This document shows, in pieces, positions 8,717-18,367 of a stretch of DNA of 64,000 nucleotides. A program made the translations under genes and the position numbers. The stretch is from Pyrinomonadaceae bacterium (GTDB lineage: Bacteria; Acidobacteriota; Blastocatellia; Pyrinomonadales; Pyrinomonadaceae): positions 62,001 to 126,000 of the forward strand of contig JABARP010000002.1 in the NCBI GenBank assembly GCA_019186825.1, given 5' to 3'. Each line of letters starts with the position of its first letter. Position 1 is the first letter of the stretch. The notes beneath the pieces are model-generated. The model did no database searches. It saw nothing but the letters and a program-made list of their open reading frames with translations, and had not been told where the DNA came from.

Positions 8717-11125
8717 CTATTGATCTTTTTGCAGATTCGCAAACTTTTCTATCAATTTCTTTTGCCCGAAGCCCGGGAAGCTGATCGTTAGCTTCACGTT
8801 ATCACCCGAACCTTCACGTCTGAGGATCAATCCACGACCGTACTTCGCGTGAATGACGTTCGTCCCGGGAAGCAGCGCGTTGCTATCTTGTTCCGCACCG
8901 CTTTTCGGTTTTCTTGAACCTGCCGCCTTCAAGCGTTCATAAGCACTCGGCTGCGGTTTGGGAGCCTCACGAGGTGGCGTTGACGGTGAGCTGCCGCTGC
9001 GGTTCCTGAAAAATTCGGCGACCGCGTCCGCGCTGTTGTAGGTCTTCCCTGTATAGGACTTCCTTTCAACGCGTGGGGAGGTCTCGCCGCGCAAGGCACC
9101 GATCGTCGCTCTTGCGGACATCGTCGAAGGATGTTTTGCGTATGATAGCCACGAGCCTTTGCCCGAAAGATCTTCGATCAGTTCGAGCGGCATTTCGTTA
9201 AAGAATTGCGACGGTTCGGCGGCGATCTCTTCGCCGTAAACGCGGCGTCGCATCGCATGCGTGATATAGAGGACCTTTTCGGCACGCGTTATAGCGACAT
9301 ACGCCAGCCGGCGCTCTTCCTCAAGCTCTTTCAGATCGTTCTGCGAACGCGAATGCGGAAATACACCATCTTCCAGGCCAACGAGAAACACGATCGGAAA
9401 CTCGAGGCCCTTTGCCATATGGACGGTCATGATCGTAACAGCAGCGGAACTATCATACTTGTCTGTATCCGACGTCAGCGCGGCATGGTCGATGAATTCC
9501 CGAAGCCCGTCTGTTTCTTGCTTATCGTAATCAACGGCGGCGTTGACCAATTCTTCTAGATTCTCGAGACGTGCGGCAGCTTCGTCCGTTCCTTCCGTTC
9601 GGAGGCTCCCGGCGTACCCTGTATCTTCGATAGCCGCTACGACAACATCAGATACGGGATGCGGCGAAACTTTTAGCTCTTTAACCTTGCGAATAAGGCT
9701 CTCAACAACGAACGCGAACTGCGAAAGCGCCTTAACTGCCCTCGGCGTCAGATCGATGCGCTTGCCAAAACTCCTGCCTTCGGTGACGTCGAGCAATGCC
9801 ATCCAGAGCGACGTTCCCATCTCTTTCGCGTACCCCGTCAATGCGTCGAGGCTGGTCTTGCCGATACCGCGAGCCGGCGTGTTAACAACACGCAAGAACG
9901 CAATGTCATCCATCGGATTCAACGCAAGTTTCAGATACGCTACTATGTCCTTTACCTCGGCTCTCTCATAAAACGAGAATCCGCCAACGATGTTGTAATC
10001 GATGCGAAGACGGCGCAGTGCTTCTTCGAACAAGCGCGATTGAGCGTTGGTGCGGTAAAGGATCGCGATCCTCTCATTTGGCGACCGTCGCTGGTGTTCT
10101 TCGATCTTTGACGCAACAAAGCGTGCCTCACCCTCGCCGTCGTAGGCCTGGTAATAGAAGATGCGTTCACCGCCGGGATTTGCCGTCCAGAGCTTCTTTT
10201 TCTTCTGATTTACGTTGTTCTTTATGATCGCGTCGGCAGTATCGAGGATCGTCTGCGTAGAGCGGTAATTCTGTTCGAGCAGGATCGTCTTCGCCGACGA
10301 GAAACTGTGCTCAAATTCGAGAATATTGCGGATATCGGCCTGCCGAAATCCGTAGATACTCTGCGCATCATCGCCGACAACGCAGATATTTTGCTGTTTC
10401 TCGGTCAGGAAGCTTATCAGATTGAACTGAAGGGCATTCGTGTCCTGATACTCATCGACAAGTATGTACTTGTAACGATCGTTGTACTTCTCACGGGTCT
10501 CGGGCGAATGCCGGAGTAGTTCTACGGTCTTGATCAGCAGGTCATCAAAATCGAGAGCATTCGCAACACGTAGCCTTTCATCATACATCCGAAAGACCTT
10601 CGCGATCGCGAGCTTCTTTTCGTCGCCATGCTCGATCTTCGCGGCAAAATCTTCTGCAGATTCACCTCGGTTCTTTGCCGTGCTGATCGCACCACGGACA
10701 TTGCGGACAGGCAAGGTTTTTTCGTCGATGCCGAGATCTTTGATACACGCTTTTACAACCTTCGTAGAATCATCCGTGTCGTAGATCGTGAACGTCTTTG
10801 TATATCCTTGTTCGAGCCTATCGATGTCCTGACGCAGGATTCGGACGCAGAGGCTGTGAAAGGTCGAGATCAGCGGTGCGGACTGCAACCCTCTGCCTTT
10901 GAAAAGCGCCTCGACACGGGAACGCATTTCGCCGGCCGCCTTATTCGTGAAAGTTACGGCTAGGATATTGTGCGGTGCAACCCCTTTTTCTGCAATAAGA
11001 TACGCGATGCGCACTGTAATGACGCGCGTCTTCCCCGAGCCCGCACCTGCAAGGATCAGGAGCGGTCCTTCGGTCGTCGTAACGGCTTCCGCTTGTTGTG
11101 GGTTAAGTGTCGAGAGAAGGTCCAT
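8717..11125 (-). CDS. pcrA: UvrD/PcrA-type ATP-dependent 3'-5' DNA helicase
   Basis: Superfamily 1A helicase of 802 residues acting in nucleotide excision repair, mismatch repair or removal of RecA and stalled transcription complexes. Motifs appear in order: LNPQQAEAV (Q motif), GAGSGKT (Walker A), TFTNKAAGEM (Ia), LVDEYQDTN (II), VVGDDAQSIYGFRQAD (III), QNYRST (IV) and TVHMAKGLEFPIVFLVG (V), followed by VAITRAEKVLY (VI). The last ~70 residues (VIHAKYGRGLI onwards) form the Tudor-like domain that contacts RNA polymerase in PcrA/UvrD. The start overlaps the stop of a small membrane-protein gene by 23 bases. Confidence 0.96.
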   Translation of the reverse strand: MDLLSTLNPQQAEAVTTTEGPLLILAGAGSGKTRVITVRIAYLIAEKGVAPHNILAVTFTNKAAGEMRSRVEALFKGRGLQSAPLISTFHSLCVRILRQDIDRLEQGYTKTFTIYDTDDSTKVVKACIKDLGIDEKTLPVRNVRGAISTAKNRGESAEDFAAKIEHGDEKKLAIAKVFRMYDERLRVANALDFDDLLIKTVELLRHSPETREKYNDRYKYILVDEYQDTNALQFNLISFLTEKQQNICVVGDDAQSIYGFRQADIRNILEFEHSFSSAKTILLEQNYRSTQTILDTADAIIKNNVNQKKKKLWTANPGGERIFYYQAYDGEGEARFVASKIEEHQRRSPNERIAILYRTNAQSRLFEEALRRLRIDYNIVGGFSFYERAEVKDIVAYLKLALNPMDDIAFLRVVNTPARGIGKTSLDALTGYAKEMGTSLWMALLDVTEGRSFGKRIDLTPRAVKALSQFAFVVESLIRKVKELKVSPHPVSDVVVAAIEDTGYAGSLRTEGTDEAAARLENLEELVNAAVDYDKQETDGLREFIDHAALTSDTDKYDSSAAVTIMTVHMAKGLEFPIVFLVGLEDGVFPHSRSQNDLKELEEERRLAYVAITRAEKVLYITHAMRRRVYGEEIAAEPSQFFNEMPLELIEDLSGKGSWLSYAKHPSTMSARATIGALRGETSPRVERKSYTGKTYNSADAVAEFFRNRSGSSPSTPPREAPKPQPSAYERLKAAGSRKPKSGAEQDSNALLPGTNVIHAKYGRGLILRREGSGDNVKLTISFPGFGQKKLIEKFANLQKDQ

Positions 11126-11327
11126 TTACTACTTCGTCGGCCTGTTCCTGTTGGGCTTTTTCGGCCGCTTCCTTTGCCAGACGCTTCGCCTCACGCTGCT
11201 CTTTGCGCTCTTTCATCTCTCGCTGGTACGTCTTCGCAAAAAAGTAGCAAACTGCGCCGCAAACGACGAAAATAACGACCATCATCAACGAGATAAAGAT
11301 GATCTCGGCGCGGATATTCGCTGGCAT
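11103..11327 (-). CDS. Small single-pass membrane protein with a charged helical tail
   Basis: 74 residues. Residues ~8-30 form one transmembrane helix, and the rest is a strongly charged Lys/Glu/Ala-rich helix (KERKEQREAKRLAKEAAEKA) likely in the cytoplasm. It overlaps the pcrA start by 23 bases and lies 37 bases below the thioesterase gene, so it sits inside a compact minus-strand group. Charged coiled-coil microproteins of this type have no assignable function from sequence. The hydrophobic/charged organisation favours a real gene. Confidence 0.6.
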   Translation of the reverse strand: MPANIRAEIIFISLMMVVIFVVCGAVCYFFAKTYQREMKERKEQREAKRLAKEAAEKAQQEQADEVVNGPSLDT

Positions 11328-11364
11328 AATTCTATTCTAATGGCTGGAGAGATAGAGTGCCAAT

Positions 11365-11769
11365 TCAGGCTTCGAAAAGGTTTCGGTACTCGGCCGGCAG
11401 CGATGTCACACGTCGAGCCTTGTCAGTGACCACATGCAGCGTTTCGCCAACGGCAAGGAGCTCAAGATCCGACTTTCTGACCACCTCGTATGCAAAACGC
11501 AGGCTGCGGCTGCGGATCTCCTTCGTAGAGACACGTATAAGAAGTAGATCGTCGTAGAACGCCGGGCGTTTATACCGCAATGAGACCTCCGCGACGATAA
11601 GCTGCACGTCGTTCGCCTCCATTTCGGTGTATGGGACACCGACCTTGCGGCAATAGTCGCTCCTTGCGACCTCGAACCAAACGATATAGTTCGAATGATG
11701 AACAATACCCATCTGATCGGTCTCGGCGTACCGGACGCGAAGTTCCGTTTCATGCCAATCCGAGGTCAT
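11365..11769 (-). CDS. YbgC-type acyl-CoA thioesterase (hot-dog fold)
   Basis: 134-residue 4-hydroxybenzoyl-CoA thioesterase family protein. RYAETDQMGIVHHSNYIVWFE contains the family's catalytic aspartate (D in ETDQMG, near residue 18) and the HHSNY substrate loop. Members hydrolyse short acyl-CoAs, or acyl-ACP in the Tol-Pal context. No tol or pal gene is nearby, so its substrate is open. Good full-length match. Confidence 0.9.
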   Translation of the reverse strand: MTSDWHETELRVRYAETDQMGIVHHSNYIVWFEVARSDYCRKVGVPYTEMEANDVQLIVAEVSLRYKRPAFYDDLLLIRVSTKEIRSRSLRFAYEVVRKSDLELLAVGETLHVVTDKARRVTSLPAEYRNLFEA

Positions 11770-11798
11770 AGGCCAGAGTTATCTAAGGAGAAGAGGAT

Positions 11799-11872
<74 letters not shown>

Positions 11873-12078
11873 GCGTCCTTAATAATTTACGAATCCACGC
11901 ACACACTGTCAAACAAGTTGGGTCTAAAGTCCGCAGTCTTCGATCGTACGGTGTCCATCGATCCGGATCGGAGCCTCGCTGGCCGCGGAGTTAAGTCCCG
12001 AAAACATGGAGCATCGGACCGAAGGCCTTTCGAAGGTTAGACTCGAATTATGGTTCTTTTTGCTACACTTAATCTCTT

Positions 12079-12537
12079 ATGTCCGAAGAAAAGGAGATCG
12101 TCACCAATCGCCAGGCGTATTTCGAGTATCACATTCTCGATAAATACGAGGCCGGAGCTGTGCTTTTAGGAACAGAGGTCAAAAGCACTATGGCGGGACG
12201 GATCCAGCTAAAAGAATCGTTTGTGCAGATAAAGGACGGCGAGGTTTGGCTGCTCGGAGCACACATTTCGCAGTATTCCCATGGGAATATAAACAATCAT
12301 GACGTCCTTCGGCCGCGAAAATTACTGCTCCACAAAGGCGAGATCGAAAAACTCGTAAAAGAGACGACGCAAAAGGGCATGACGCTCGTCGTAACACGCA
12401 TCTATTGGAAGAATGGGCGTATCAAGTTCGAGATCGGCGTCGCCAAGGGCAAGAAGCTCTACGATAAACGCGAGACCGAGATGCGGCGGACCATCGAGAA
12501 AGAAACGCGTGCGGAGTTGAAACAAAAACTTAGATAA
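12079..12537 (+). CDS. smpB: tmRNA-binding protein SmpB
   Basis: Partner of tmRNA in trans-translation, 152 residues. NRQAYFEYHILDKYEAG, LLGTEVKS and the GNINNHDVLRPRKLLLHKGE segment are diagnostic, and the C-terminal GVAKGKKLYDKRE tail is the part that enters the mRNA channel. No tmRNA (ssrA) gene is recognisable in the 206 bases upstream or elsewhere in the window. Confidence 0.96.
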   Translation: MSEEKEIVTNRQAYFEYHILDKYEAGAVLLGTEVKSTMAGRIQLKESFVQIKDGEVWLLGAHISQYSHGNINNHDVLRPRKLLLHKGEIEKLVKETTQKGMTLVVTRIYWKNGRIKFEIGVAKGKKLYDKRETEMRRTIEKETRAELKQKLR

Positions 12538-12594
12538 GTTATAGATAGTAAACGAGTTTTTCATTTTTAACACAAACATTTAGAGAGGTATTTG

Positions 12595-14088
12595 ATGAAA
12601 TTTCAGGGCATTGCCGGCACATTTGCCGAAGCTAATGCGGACGCCCTCGCATTTCCCCTTTTTCGTGGGGAAAAAGCGTCCGACAAAGATATTAAACCGC
12701 TGGATAAATTGACCGGTGGACAAATAACCGACATCCTCGCGGCTGAGGAGATGAAAGGAGAATCCGGAGAGATCGCAACTCTTCGTTTTCGCACAAAAAA
12801 AGGTGCGGGCCGCCTAATTCTCATCGGCGCAGGCGAACGCAAGGAATACGACGCTCCGGGCGTTGGACAGTTCGCCGGCACTGCTGCGAGGGCCGTTGGA
12901 AAGCTTAAGGTGAAAAGTCTTGCCCTGCTCCCGCGTTTCAAGGGCGACCATGCAGCGGCGATCCAGAATGCGGTCCAGGGCGTCATTACCAGCCAGTTCG
13001 AACTTCACAAATACCGAACAAAGGACAAAAAAGAATCGAAGCTTTCGACCGTTCTTATCTCGACCGAAGGGCAAAAACCTGCGGAGGTTAAGGCAGCGGT
13101 CGCTCGTGGCGTCGCGATCGGCGAATCGATGAATTTCACCCGCGATCTTGCCAACGAGCCGCCAAATATCCTCACGCCGAGCGAGATGGCTCGCAGGGCT
13201 CAGGCAATGGCCGCAGAAGTTGGCCTCAAATGCGACATCCTGGACGAAGCAAAGATGACCAAGCTCGGAATGGGTTCGTTGATGAGCGTTTCGATCGGCT
13301 CAGAACAGCCTGCAAAACTTATCACGCTCCGTTACACGCCGGCAAAGTCAACCGGCAAAGACGGCGAGCTGCTTGCGTTCGTCGGCAAAGGTATCACTTT
13401 CGATACCGGCGGAATTTCGCTCAAGCCCGGTGACGGCATGGAAGCGATGAAATACGATATGTCGGGCGGTGCAACCGTGCTCGGGACGATGCGTGCGATC
13501 GCTCTTCTAAAGCCGAGCGTACCGGTGATCGGTGTTGTTGCCGCCGTTGAGAATATGCCGGACGGAAAGGCTTCGCGTCCGAGCGACGTCGTTACCGCTA
13601 TGAACGGCAAGACGATCGAGATCCTTAATACCGATGCCGAAGGCCGCCTAATTCTCGCGGATGCCGTCGCCTGGGCGGAGAAGCAGGGTGCAACGCGAAT
13701 CGTCGATATGGCGACCTTGACCGGTGCCGTGATCATCGCTCTTGGTGGCGAAAATACAGGTATTATGGGTAATGATCAGGCCCTTGTTGATGAGATCATT
13801 GCGTGCGGCAAGAAGACCGGTGAAGGTTTCTGGCAGCTTCCCGTGGGCAAGGCCTACAGCAAGATGATCAAGAGCGACATTGCCGATGTGAAGAATATCG
13901 GTCCTCGTGGAAAAGCAGGCACGATCATTGGTGCGGTGTTCATTCAGGAGTTCATCGATAAAGCAAAGTGGGCGCACCTCGACATCGCGGGAACTGCATG
14001 GTGCGACAGCGTCCGCCCATTCCAGGCAAAAGGCCCGACCGGGGTTGCTGTCCGTAGCCTCGTCGAACTAGTTGAAAGGTCTCAGTAG
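12595..14088 (+). CDS. pepA: Leucyl aminopeptidase (M17 family)
   Basis: Two-metal cytosolic aminopeptidase of about 497 residues that releases N-terminal residues from peptides. The N-terminal macro-like domain is followed by the catalytic domain. KGITFDTGGISLKP carries a metal-binding Asp, MKYDMSGGA the catalytic region, and NTDAEGRLILAD the classic M17 signature with metal ligands and active-site Arg. I use ATG 12595, which follows GAGAGG; the TTG one codon earlier is probably not used. Downstream hairpins at 14115 and 14280. Confidence 0.96.
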   Translation: MKFQGIAGTFAEANADALAFPLFRGEKASDKDIKPLDKLTGGQITDILAAEEMKGESGEIATLRFRTKKGAGRLILIGAGERKEYDAPGVGQFAGTAARAVGKLKVKSLALLPRFKGDHAAAIQNAVQGVITSQFELHKYRTKDKKESKLSTVLISTEGQKPAEVKAAVARGVAIGESMNFTRDLANEPPNILTPSEMARRAQAMAAEVGLKCDILDEAKMTKLGMGSLMSVSIGSEQPAKLITLRYTPAKSTGKDGELLAFVGKGITFDTGGISLKPGDGMEAMKYDMSGGATVLGTMRAIALLKPSVPVIGVVAAVENMPDGKASRPSDVVTAMNGKTIEILNTDAEGRLILADAVAWAEKQGATRIVDMATLTGAVIIALGGENTGIMGNDQALVDEIIACGKKTGEGFWQLPVGKAYSKMIKSDIADVKNIGPRGKAGTIIGAVFIQEFIDKAKWAHLDIAGTAWCDSVRPFQAKGPTGVAVRSLVELVERSQ

Positions 14089-14426
14089 CCTGCACCTTTC
14101 AGCCTTAATTATCATCTGCGGCTTTAGCCATTGAACTGGCGAGGGCCGCAGACCCATCTTCGGGCTTTTCCGATTCTCTCCACGATCCGCAACCCCTTAA
14201 ATCCCGTTGTCCCTACCGGGCAGATTTCTATTGCTTTGAGTTAGATGATGTGGTAATCTCCCGCAAGCGAATCACACCTAGAGCCCGCAGGAGGCTCTGA
14301 TTGTCGGAAGGTTCGCATCGCAGCCCCACAATGCTCACAAATTAAGTAGCGAACCAGTTGGTAATTGCTAGCCTTGGCGATGCCTTTCTCCCAAGTGGCA
14401 TTTGTCCGAAGGAAGTTGTCGTCAAT
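14089..14426. other. Intergenic region with two hairpins
   Basis: 338 bases without a convincing gene. TCTGCGGC (14115-14122) pairs exactly with GCCGCAGA (14145-14152), with an inner GCC/GGC pair. It lacks a T-run but may end the pepA transcript. AGAGCC (14280-14285) pairs with GGCTCT (14293-14298). No clear promoter was found. GAAGGAAG at 14408 precedes the next gene. Confidence 0.5.
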
Positions 14427-16085
14427 ATGTTGTTCCTCACAAGAGTACTCAAAGAACGCGAAGTTTGGATCATCGGGCTACTGTCCCTCATTATTTTTCT
14501 GCCCGGTATAAACTGGGGCCTGCCGCACGCCACGCACGCGCTAGGTGTACACGGTTGGGACATGGATGCCGTCGCCGGGCTTCCGACGCTTGTAGAACTC
14601 CATCATTTATTTATCGTCCCAGAATCCGACTGGTACGTGGCGTACCCAATTGTCCACTACCTGGTATTAGGTGTCTTCTATACGCCTTACATTGCCTGGC
14701 TCTACCTCACCGGCGGCATTTCAGGTTCCTCGTCTCAATACCCTTTTGGCTTGCATGATCCGGTAGCGGTCCTCCAAAATCTGGCTCTAATAGGACGCGC
14801 AGTAGCTGTTCTAATGGCCACCGGCATTGTTATCACCTGCTATCTGACGGCCCGTACGATCTGGGACACGGCAACCGCGAGATTTGCCGCGGCGGCCGTT
14901 GCCTTACCCACACCGATATTCTACAACGCTCGGGTCGGGACGTTGGATATTCCTGTTCTCTTCTGGGAAAGCCTTTGCATCCTGGTGATCGCACGCTGTC
15001 TTGCCTTTGGATTCACTACGAAGCGAGCTATTTGGCTCGGAATATTGAGCGCGTTGGCCGTTTCGACAAAGGATCAAGCGACAGGCCCTCTTGCCCTTGG
15101 GCTATTGACGCTCCTGGTAATTTACATACTGCATCAGCGAGGTGATGCATCCGCAACAGGAACTTGGAAATTCCCGGTTGCGCTCTTTCTATCTGGCTTA
15201 GTCGGGTTTGCGGTCGTCAGTGGATTGATTTTTTGGCCGCAAAGGCTGTTCGACCATTTTGTCTATATCAGAAACTACGAGCAAAACTTCTTTGGGATGG
15301 CGGCCGTATTCATACGCCCTCCAACGCTGGCTGGCTATGCGTTCGTAACATGGGAGGTTCTAACCGAACTCTTCTTTTCGGTCGGGCCGATCTTTCTCGC
15401 AATCGGTTCCGCCGGACTCATTTTGACGATTCGTAGGAACCCGTTTGCACAGGTTCTTTGTGCAATGCTAGTCGGGCATCTTGTCCTAGTCGTCTGGGCG
15501 GTTCGCCTCACGCAATTCCGCTACATAATATTGGCAACATATATCTTTTCATTTTTTATCGCTCGAGCATTCGCTTTGGCCTTCACGCAAGAAAGAGCGA
15601 AATGGCTTGTTCCTGTAGCCTTCACTTGCGCAGTTCTCGGTTTCGCGTGGCTCGGCCTGCGATGTGTGAATCTGACATATCAGATGTTCTACGACTCACG
15701 TTACCAAGCTGGTAAATGGATCGATCAACACACTGCACCGGGTGACCAGCTCGCATTCTTCACTTCACAAAATGTACTTCCACCTCTCGACGGTCACATA
15801 GGCCTGATCAAACTGTACGCCGATCCGACGCCGATGGAAGAGATACTTCAGTCGCGCCCTAGATTTATCCTCGCTCAGCCCGATTTCTCCAGCAAGATCG
15901 GTTCTGATCGAAGCCATTTTTTCCCAGACACTGTTTACGATCAACTAGGCGATCTGGGCTATACTATTTCAGCCAAATTCGAGACGCCGCCTCTTTTTTC
16001 CGCATTTTTCCTGAACAACACACTGGTCGGCCCCGGATATTACGTGAATCCTCCGGTCACCGTCTTTGAACTGACCAGAAAATAG
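14427..16085 (+). CDS. Polytopic glycosyltransferase-like membrane protein (ArnT/PMT type)
   Basis: 552 residues with about ten hydrophobic helices and a soluble C-terminal ~120 residues, the layout of lipid-linked-sugar glycosyltransferases (GT-C fold, GT39/GT83-like). The first periplasmic loop carries acidic residues (GWDMD), as in the GT-C catalytic loop. AVSTKDQATGPLALGL and the TARTIWDTATARFAAAAVAL segment are typical. The ATG at 14427 after GAAGGAAG starts directly before the first helix; an upstream ATG would add 23 unlikely residues. It stands alone between pepA and an independent promoter, so sugar and acceptor are unknown. Confidence 0.7.
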   Translation: MLFLTRVLKEREVWIIGLLSLIIFLPGINWGLPHATHALGVHGWDMDAVAGLPTLVELHHLFIVPESDWYVAYPIVHYLVLGVFYTPYIAWLYLTGGISGSSSQYPFGLHDPVAVLQNLALIGRAVAVLMATGIVITCYLTARTIWDTATARFAAAAVALPTPIFYNARVGTLDIPVLFWESLCILVIARCLAFGFTTKRAIWLGILSALAVSTKDQATGPLALGLLTLLVIYILHQRGDASATGTWKFPVALFLSGLVGFAVVSGLIFWPQRLFDHFVYIRNYEQNFFGMAAVFIRPPTLAGYAFVTWEVLTELFFSVGPIFLAIGSAGLILTIRRNPFAQVLCAMLVGHLVLVVWAVRLTQFRYIILATYIFSFFIARAFALAFTQERAKWLVPVAFTCAVLGFAWLGLRCVNLTYQMFYDSRYQAGKWIDQHTAPGDQLAFFTSQNVLPPLDGHIGLIKLYADPTPMEEILQSRPRFILAQPDFSSKIGSDRSHFFPDTVYDQLGDLGYTISAKFETPPLFSAFFLNNTLVGPGYYVNPPVTVFELTRK

Positions 16086-16102
16086 CCGGGACCATACGAT
16101 GA

Positions 16103-16132
16103 TTGACATCCTGGCGTCAAACCTTGTCTAAT
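16103..16132 (+). promoter_or_regulatory. Sigma-70 promoter of the DUF4344 lipoprotein gene
   Basis: TTGACA (16103-16108), an 18-base spacer and TCTAAT (16127-16132): a perfect -35 and a 5/6 -10. The gene starts 27 bases further on. Confidence 0.65.
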
Positions 16133-16158
16133 CAGATATCCGAAGTTCCACGGAATCT

Positions 16159-17016
16159 ATGCGGCAGAATTTGACGAATTTGGTCATGGTCTTCGGACTG
16201 CTTCTCCTTATTACGGGGTGCGTTTGGCGTTCGGATAGACCTGATTTGACGGCTGCCAAACCGGCCGCGACAACAACTCCGGAAGTTCCACCTTCGAATT
16301 ACATCTCGGACAACGATCAGGGAGTTTTTAAGGTCGAGCATCGAGATGTTCGATCGGCAAAGTTCGCCGAGCTTGACCGGCAAGTTCGCGATGCAAAACT
16401 GCTCGAAAAGGCGGCCGACAAGCTGAATGCCGCCTTGGCCCCACCACGCGACGTCATTCTTCGAACTGCCGAATGCGGCCGCGCGAATGCTTTCTATACA
16501 CCAAAAGAGCCTTCTGTAACCGTCTGCTTTGAGCTGATGGACCATTTCTACAAGGTTTTCCGGTCGTCGGGAGAATCGAGCGCGGAAGCCTACAATCAGA
16601 TGTTCGATGCCGTGCGTTTTGTCTTTTTGCACGAAGTTGGGCACGCCCTTATCGATCTCTACTCTCTTCCGATCACCGGTAATGAAGAGGATGCCGCCGA
16701 CCGTTGCTCGGCGTTCATTAATATCGAATATTTAGGCAAAGACGGCGTAGATGCTGTGCTCGCGGCTGCCAAGGCGTTTGATCTCGGATCCAAACGTTCG
16801 GGTTCAAGCCGTCTAGACCTTGCGGACGAACACCTGCTGCAGGAGCAGCGATTCTACAACTCTCTTTGTATGCTCTACGGTTCGGACACCGCGAAATATC
16901 AATATCTTGTAACCAATAAGACGCTGCCAGCCGAGCGTGCCGGTCGTTGTCAGGCCGAGTATGCCCGCTCGAAGAACAGCTGGACCGCGCTCCTTGAGCC
17001 TTATCGGCGAAAGTAG
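16159..17016 (+). CDS. DUF4344-type putative metallopeptidase lipoprotein
   Basis: 285 residues. The N-terminus has a hydrophobic segment followed by LITGC, a lipobox, so the mature protein is probably membrane-anchored outside the cytoplasm. The core carries [11 protein letters not shown], a zinc-protease-like HExxH with the extra Gly-His, then [11 protein letters not shown], where Glu/Asp could provide a third ligand; this arrangement is characteristic of DUF4344. Two cysteine pairs (ECGRAN and TVCFEL; CSAF and SLCMLY) may form disulfides. Proteolysis is inferred from the motif only. It has its own promoter, and sucC follows 43 bases downstream. Confidence 0.8.
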   Translation: MRQNLTNLVMVFGLLLLITGCVWRSDRPDLTAAKPAATTTPEVPPSNYISDNDQGVFKVEHRDVRSAKFAELDRQVRDAKLLEKAADKLNAALAPPRDVILRTAECGRANAFYTPKEPSVTVCFELMDHFYKVFRSSGESSAEAYNQMFDAVRFVFLHEVGHALIDLYSLPITGNEEDAADRCSAFINIEYLGKDGVDAVLAAAKAFDLGSKRSGSSRLDLADEHLLQEQRFYNSLCMLYGSDTAKYQYLVTNKTLPAERAGRCQAEYARSKNSWTALLEPYRRK

Positions 17017-17059
17017 GGCTTTTTGCTTCGCACCCTTCATTTCGATAAAATTCCCTTTT

Positions 17060-18220
17060 ATGAAAATTCACGAATATCAAGGCAAGGCCATCCTTAAAGA
17101 GTATGGCGTTCCCGTCCCCAGAGGCATCGTCGCTCGCACTCCCGAAGAGGCTGAGGCTGCCGCAAAAGAGCTCGGCACCGACGTTTGCGTCGTAAAGGCG
17201 CAGATCCATGCCGGCGGCCGCGGAAAAGGCGGCGGCGTCAAGCTTGCCAAGTCTCCCGCGGAGGCAAAGCAGATCGCCGGCGAGATGCTTGGAATGATGC
17301 TCGTCACGCATCAGACGGGACCGGAAGGCCGTGAGGTCAAGACCTTGTTGATCGAGGAAGGCTTGCCTATCGATCGAGAGTTCTATCTCGGCATCACGCT
17401 TGATCGCGTGACCGGCCGCAACGTCTTTATGGCGTCGTCCGCCGGCGGAATGGACATTGAGAAAGTTGCCGAAGAGACGCCTGAGCTAATCTTGAAAGAG
17501 ACGATCGACCCGGCCGTCGGCCTGCAGCCGTTTCAGGCGCGTAACCTCGCTTTCGGCCTCAGGATTCCGAACGAACTTGTAAACCAGGCCGTCAAATTTA
17601 TGCTCTCGCTCTACAAGGCCTACGAGAGCACAGACGCATCGCTTGTTGAGATCAACCCTTTTCTGCTCACCAAGGACGGAAGATTGATCGCGCTCGACGC
17701 AAAGCTCAATTTCGACGATAACGCGATCTTCCGGCACAAGGATTTTGCCGAACTCCGTGATCTTAACGAAGAGGAACCGCTCGAGATCGAAGCTTCGAAG
17801 TTCGACCTCAACTACATCAAGCTCGACGGCAATATCGGCTGTATGGTGAACGGTGCGGGCCTCGCGATGGCGACGATGGACATCATCAAACTCGCCGGCG
17901 GCGAACCTGCGAACTTCCTCGATGTCGGCGGCGGAGCTTCGCAGGAGCGTGTCGAACAGGCATTCAAGATCCTGCTCGCCGATGAGAACGTCAAAGCCGT
18001 CCTCATCAATATCTTCGGCGGGATCGTACGATGCGATATGGTCGCGAACGGCGTTGTTGCTGCCGCAAAGAATCTAGGCGTCTCGATCCCGATCGTCGCT
18101 CGCCTTGAAGGCACGAATGTAGAAGAAGGCCGCCGCGTCCTTAGCGAATCGGGTATCGGCATTATTCCGGCCACCGGAATGAACGACGCAGCTGAAAAGG
18201 TGGTCGCTGCTGCCGGCTAG
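17060..18220 (+). CDS. sucC: Succinyl-CoA synthetase beta subunit
   Basis: ATP-grasp subunit of succinate-CoA ligase (TCA cycle), 386 residues, standard length. [18 protein letters not shown] begins at 17060, although the frame is open for 41 more codons upstream. [20 protein letters not shown] (as [10 protein letters not shown] and [10 protein letters not shown]) binds nucleotide, [11 protein letters not shown] the metal, and [10 protein letters not shown] is the C-terminal motif. The alpha subunit gene sucD, normally adjacent, is missing: a strong terminator and then a toxin-antitoxin pair follow. Confidence 0.96.
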   Translation: MKIHEYQGKAILKEYGVPVPRGIVARTPEEAEAAAKELGTDVCVVKAQIHAGGRGKGGGVKLAKSPAEAKQIAGEMLGMMLVTHQTGPEGREVKTLLIEEGLPIDREFYLGITLDRVTGRNVFMASSAGGMDIEKVAEETPELILKETIDPAVGLQPFQARNLAFGLRIPNELVNQAVKFMLSLYKAYESTDASLVEINPFLLTKDGRLIALDAKLNFDDNAIFRHKDFAELRDLNEEEPLEIEASKFDLNYIKLDGNIGCMVNGAGLAMATMDIIKLAGGEPANFLDVGGGASQERVEQAFKILLADENVKAVLINIFGGIVRCDMVANGVVAAAKNLGVSIPIVARLEGTNVEEGRRVLSESGIGIIPATGMNDAAEKVVAAAG

Positions 18221-18247
18221 GCCCTTTTCCCAGAATATCCAGAAAGA

Positions 18248-18284
18248 CGCGAATGTCAGAATTTCCTGCATTCGCGTTTTTTTT
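18248..18284 (+). terminator. Intrinsic terminator after sucC
   Basis: CGCGAATG (18248-18255) pairs perfectly with CATTCGCG (18269-18276), 13-base loop, followed by eight T. It isolates sucC from the toxin-antitoxin operon. Confidence 0.85.
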
Positions 18285-18311
18285 GCGATCTTAGCTATCA
18301 ATTTTCGTGCT

Positions 18312-18343
18312 GTGTTGCGTTTTGCAACACTTCTTGCTAAAGT
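18312..18343 (+). promoter_or_regulatory. Promoter and overlapping operator of the toxin-antitoxin operon
   Basis: TTGCGT (18315-18320), 17 bases and TAAAGT (18338-18343) make a plausible promoter. A perfect inverted repeat GTGTTGC-5-GCAACAC (18312-18318 / 18324-18330) covers the -35 and part of the spacer, the position expected for an autorepressed DUF1778-GNAT operon. Confidence 0.6.
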
Positions 18344-18367
18344 ACCATGTTGAGAGTTATATCGGCA

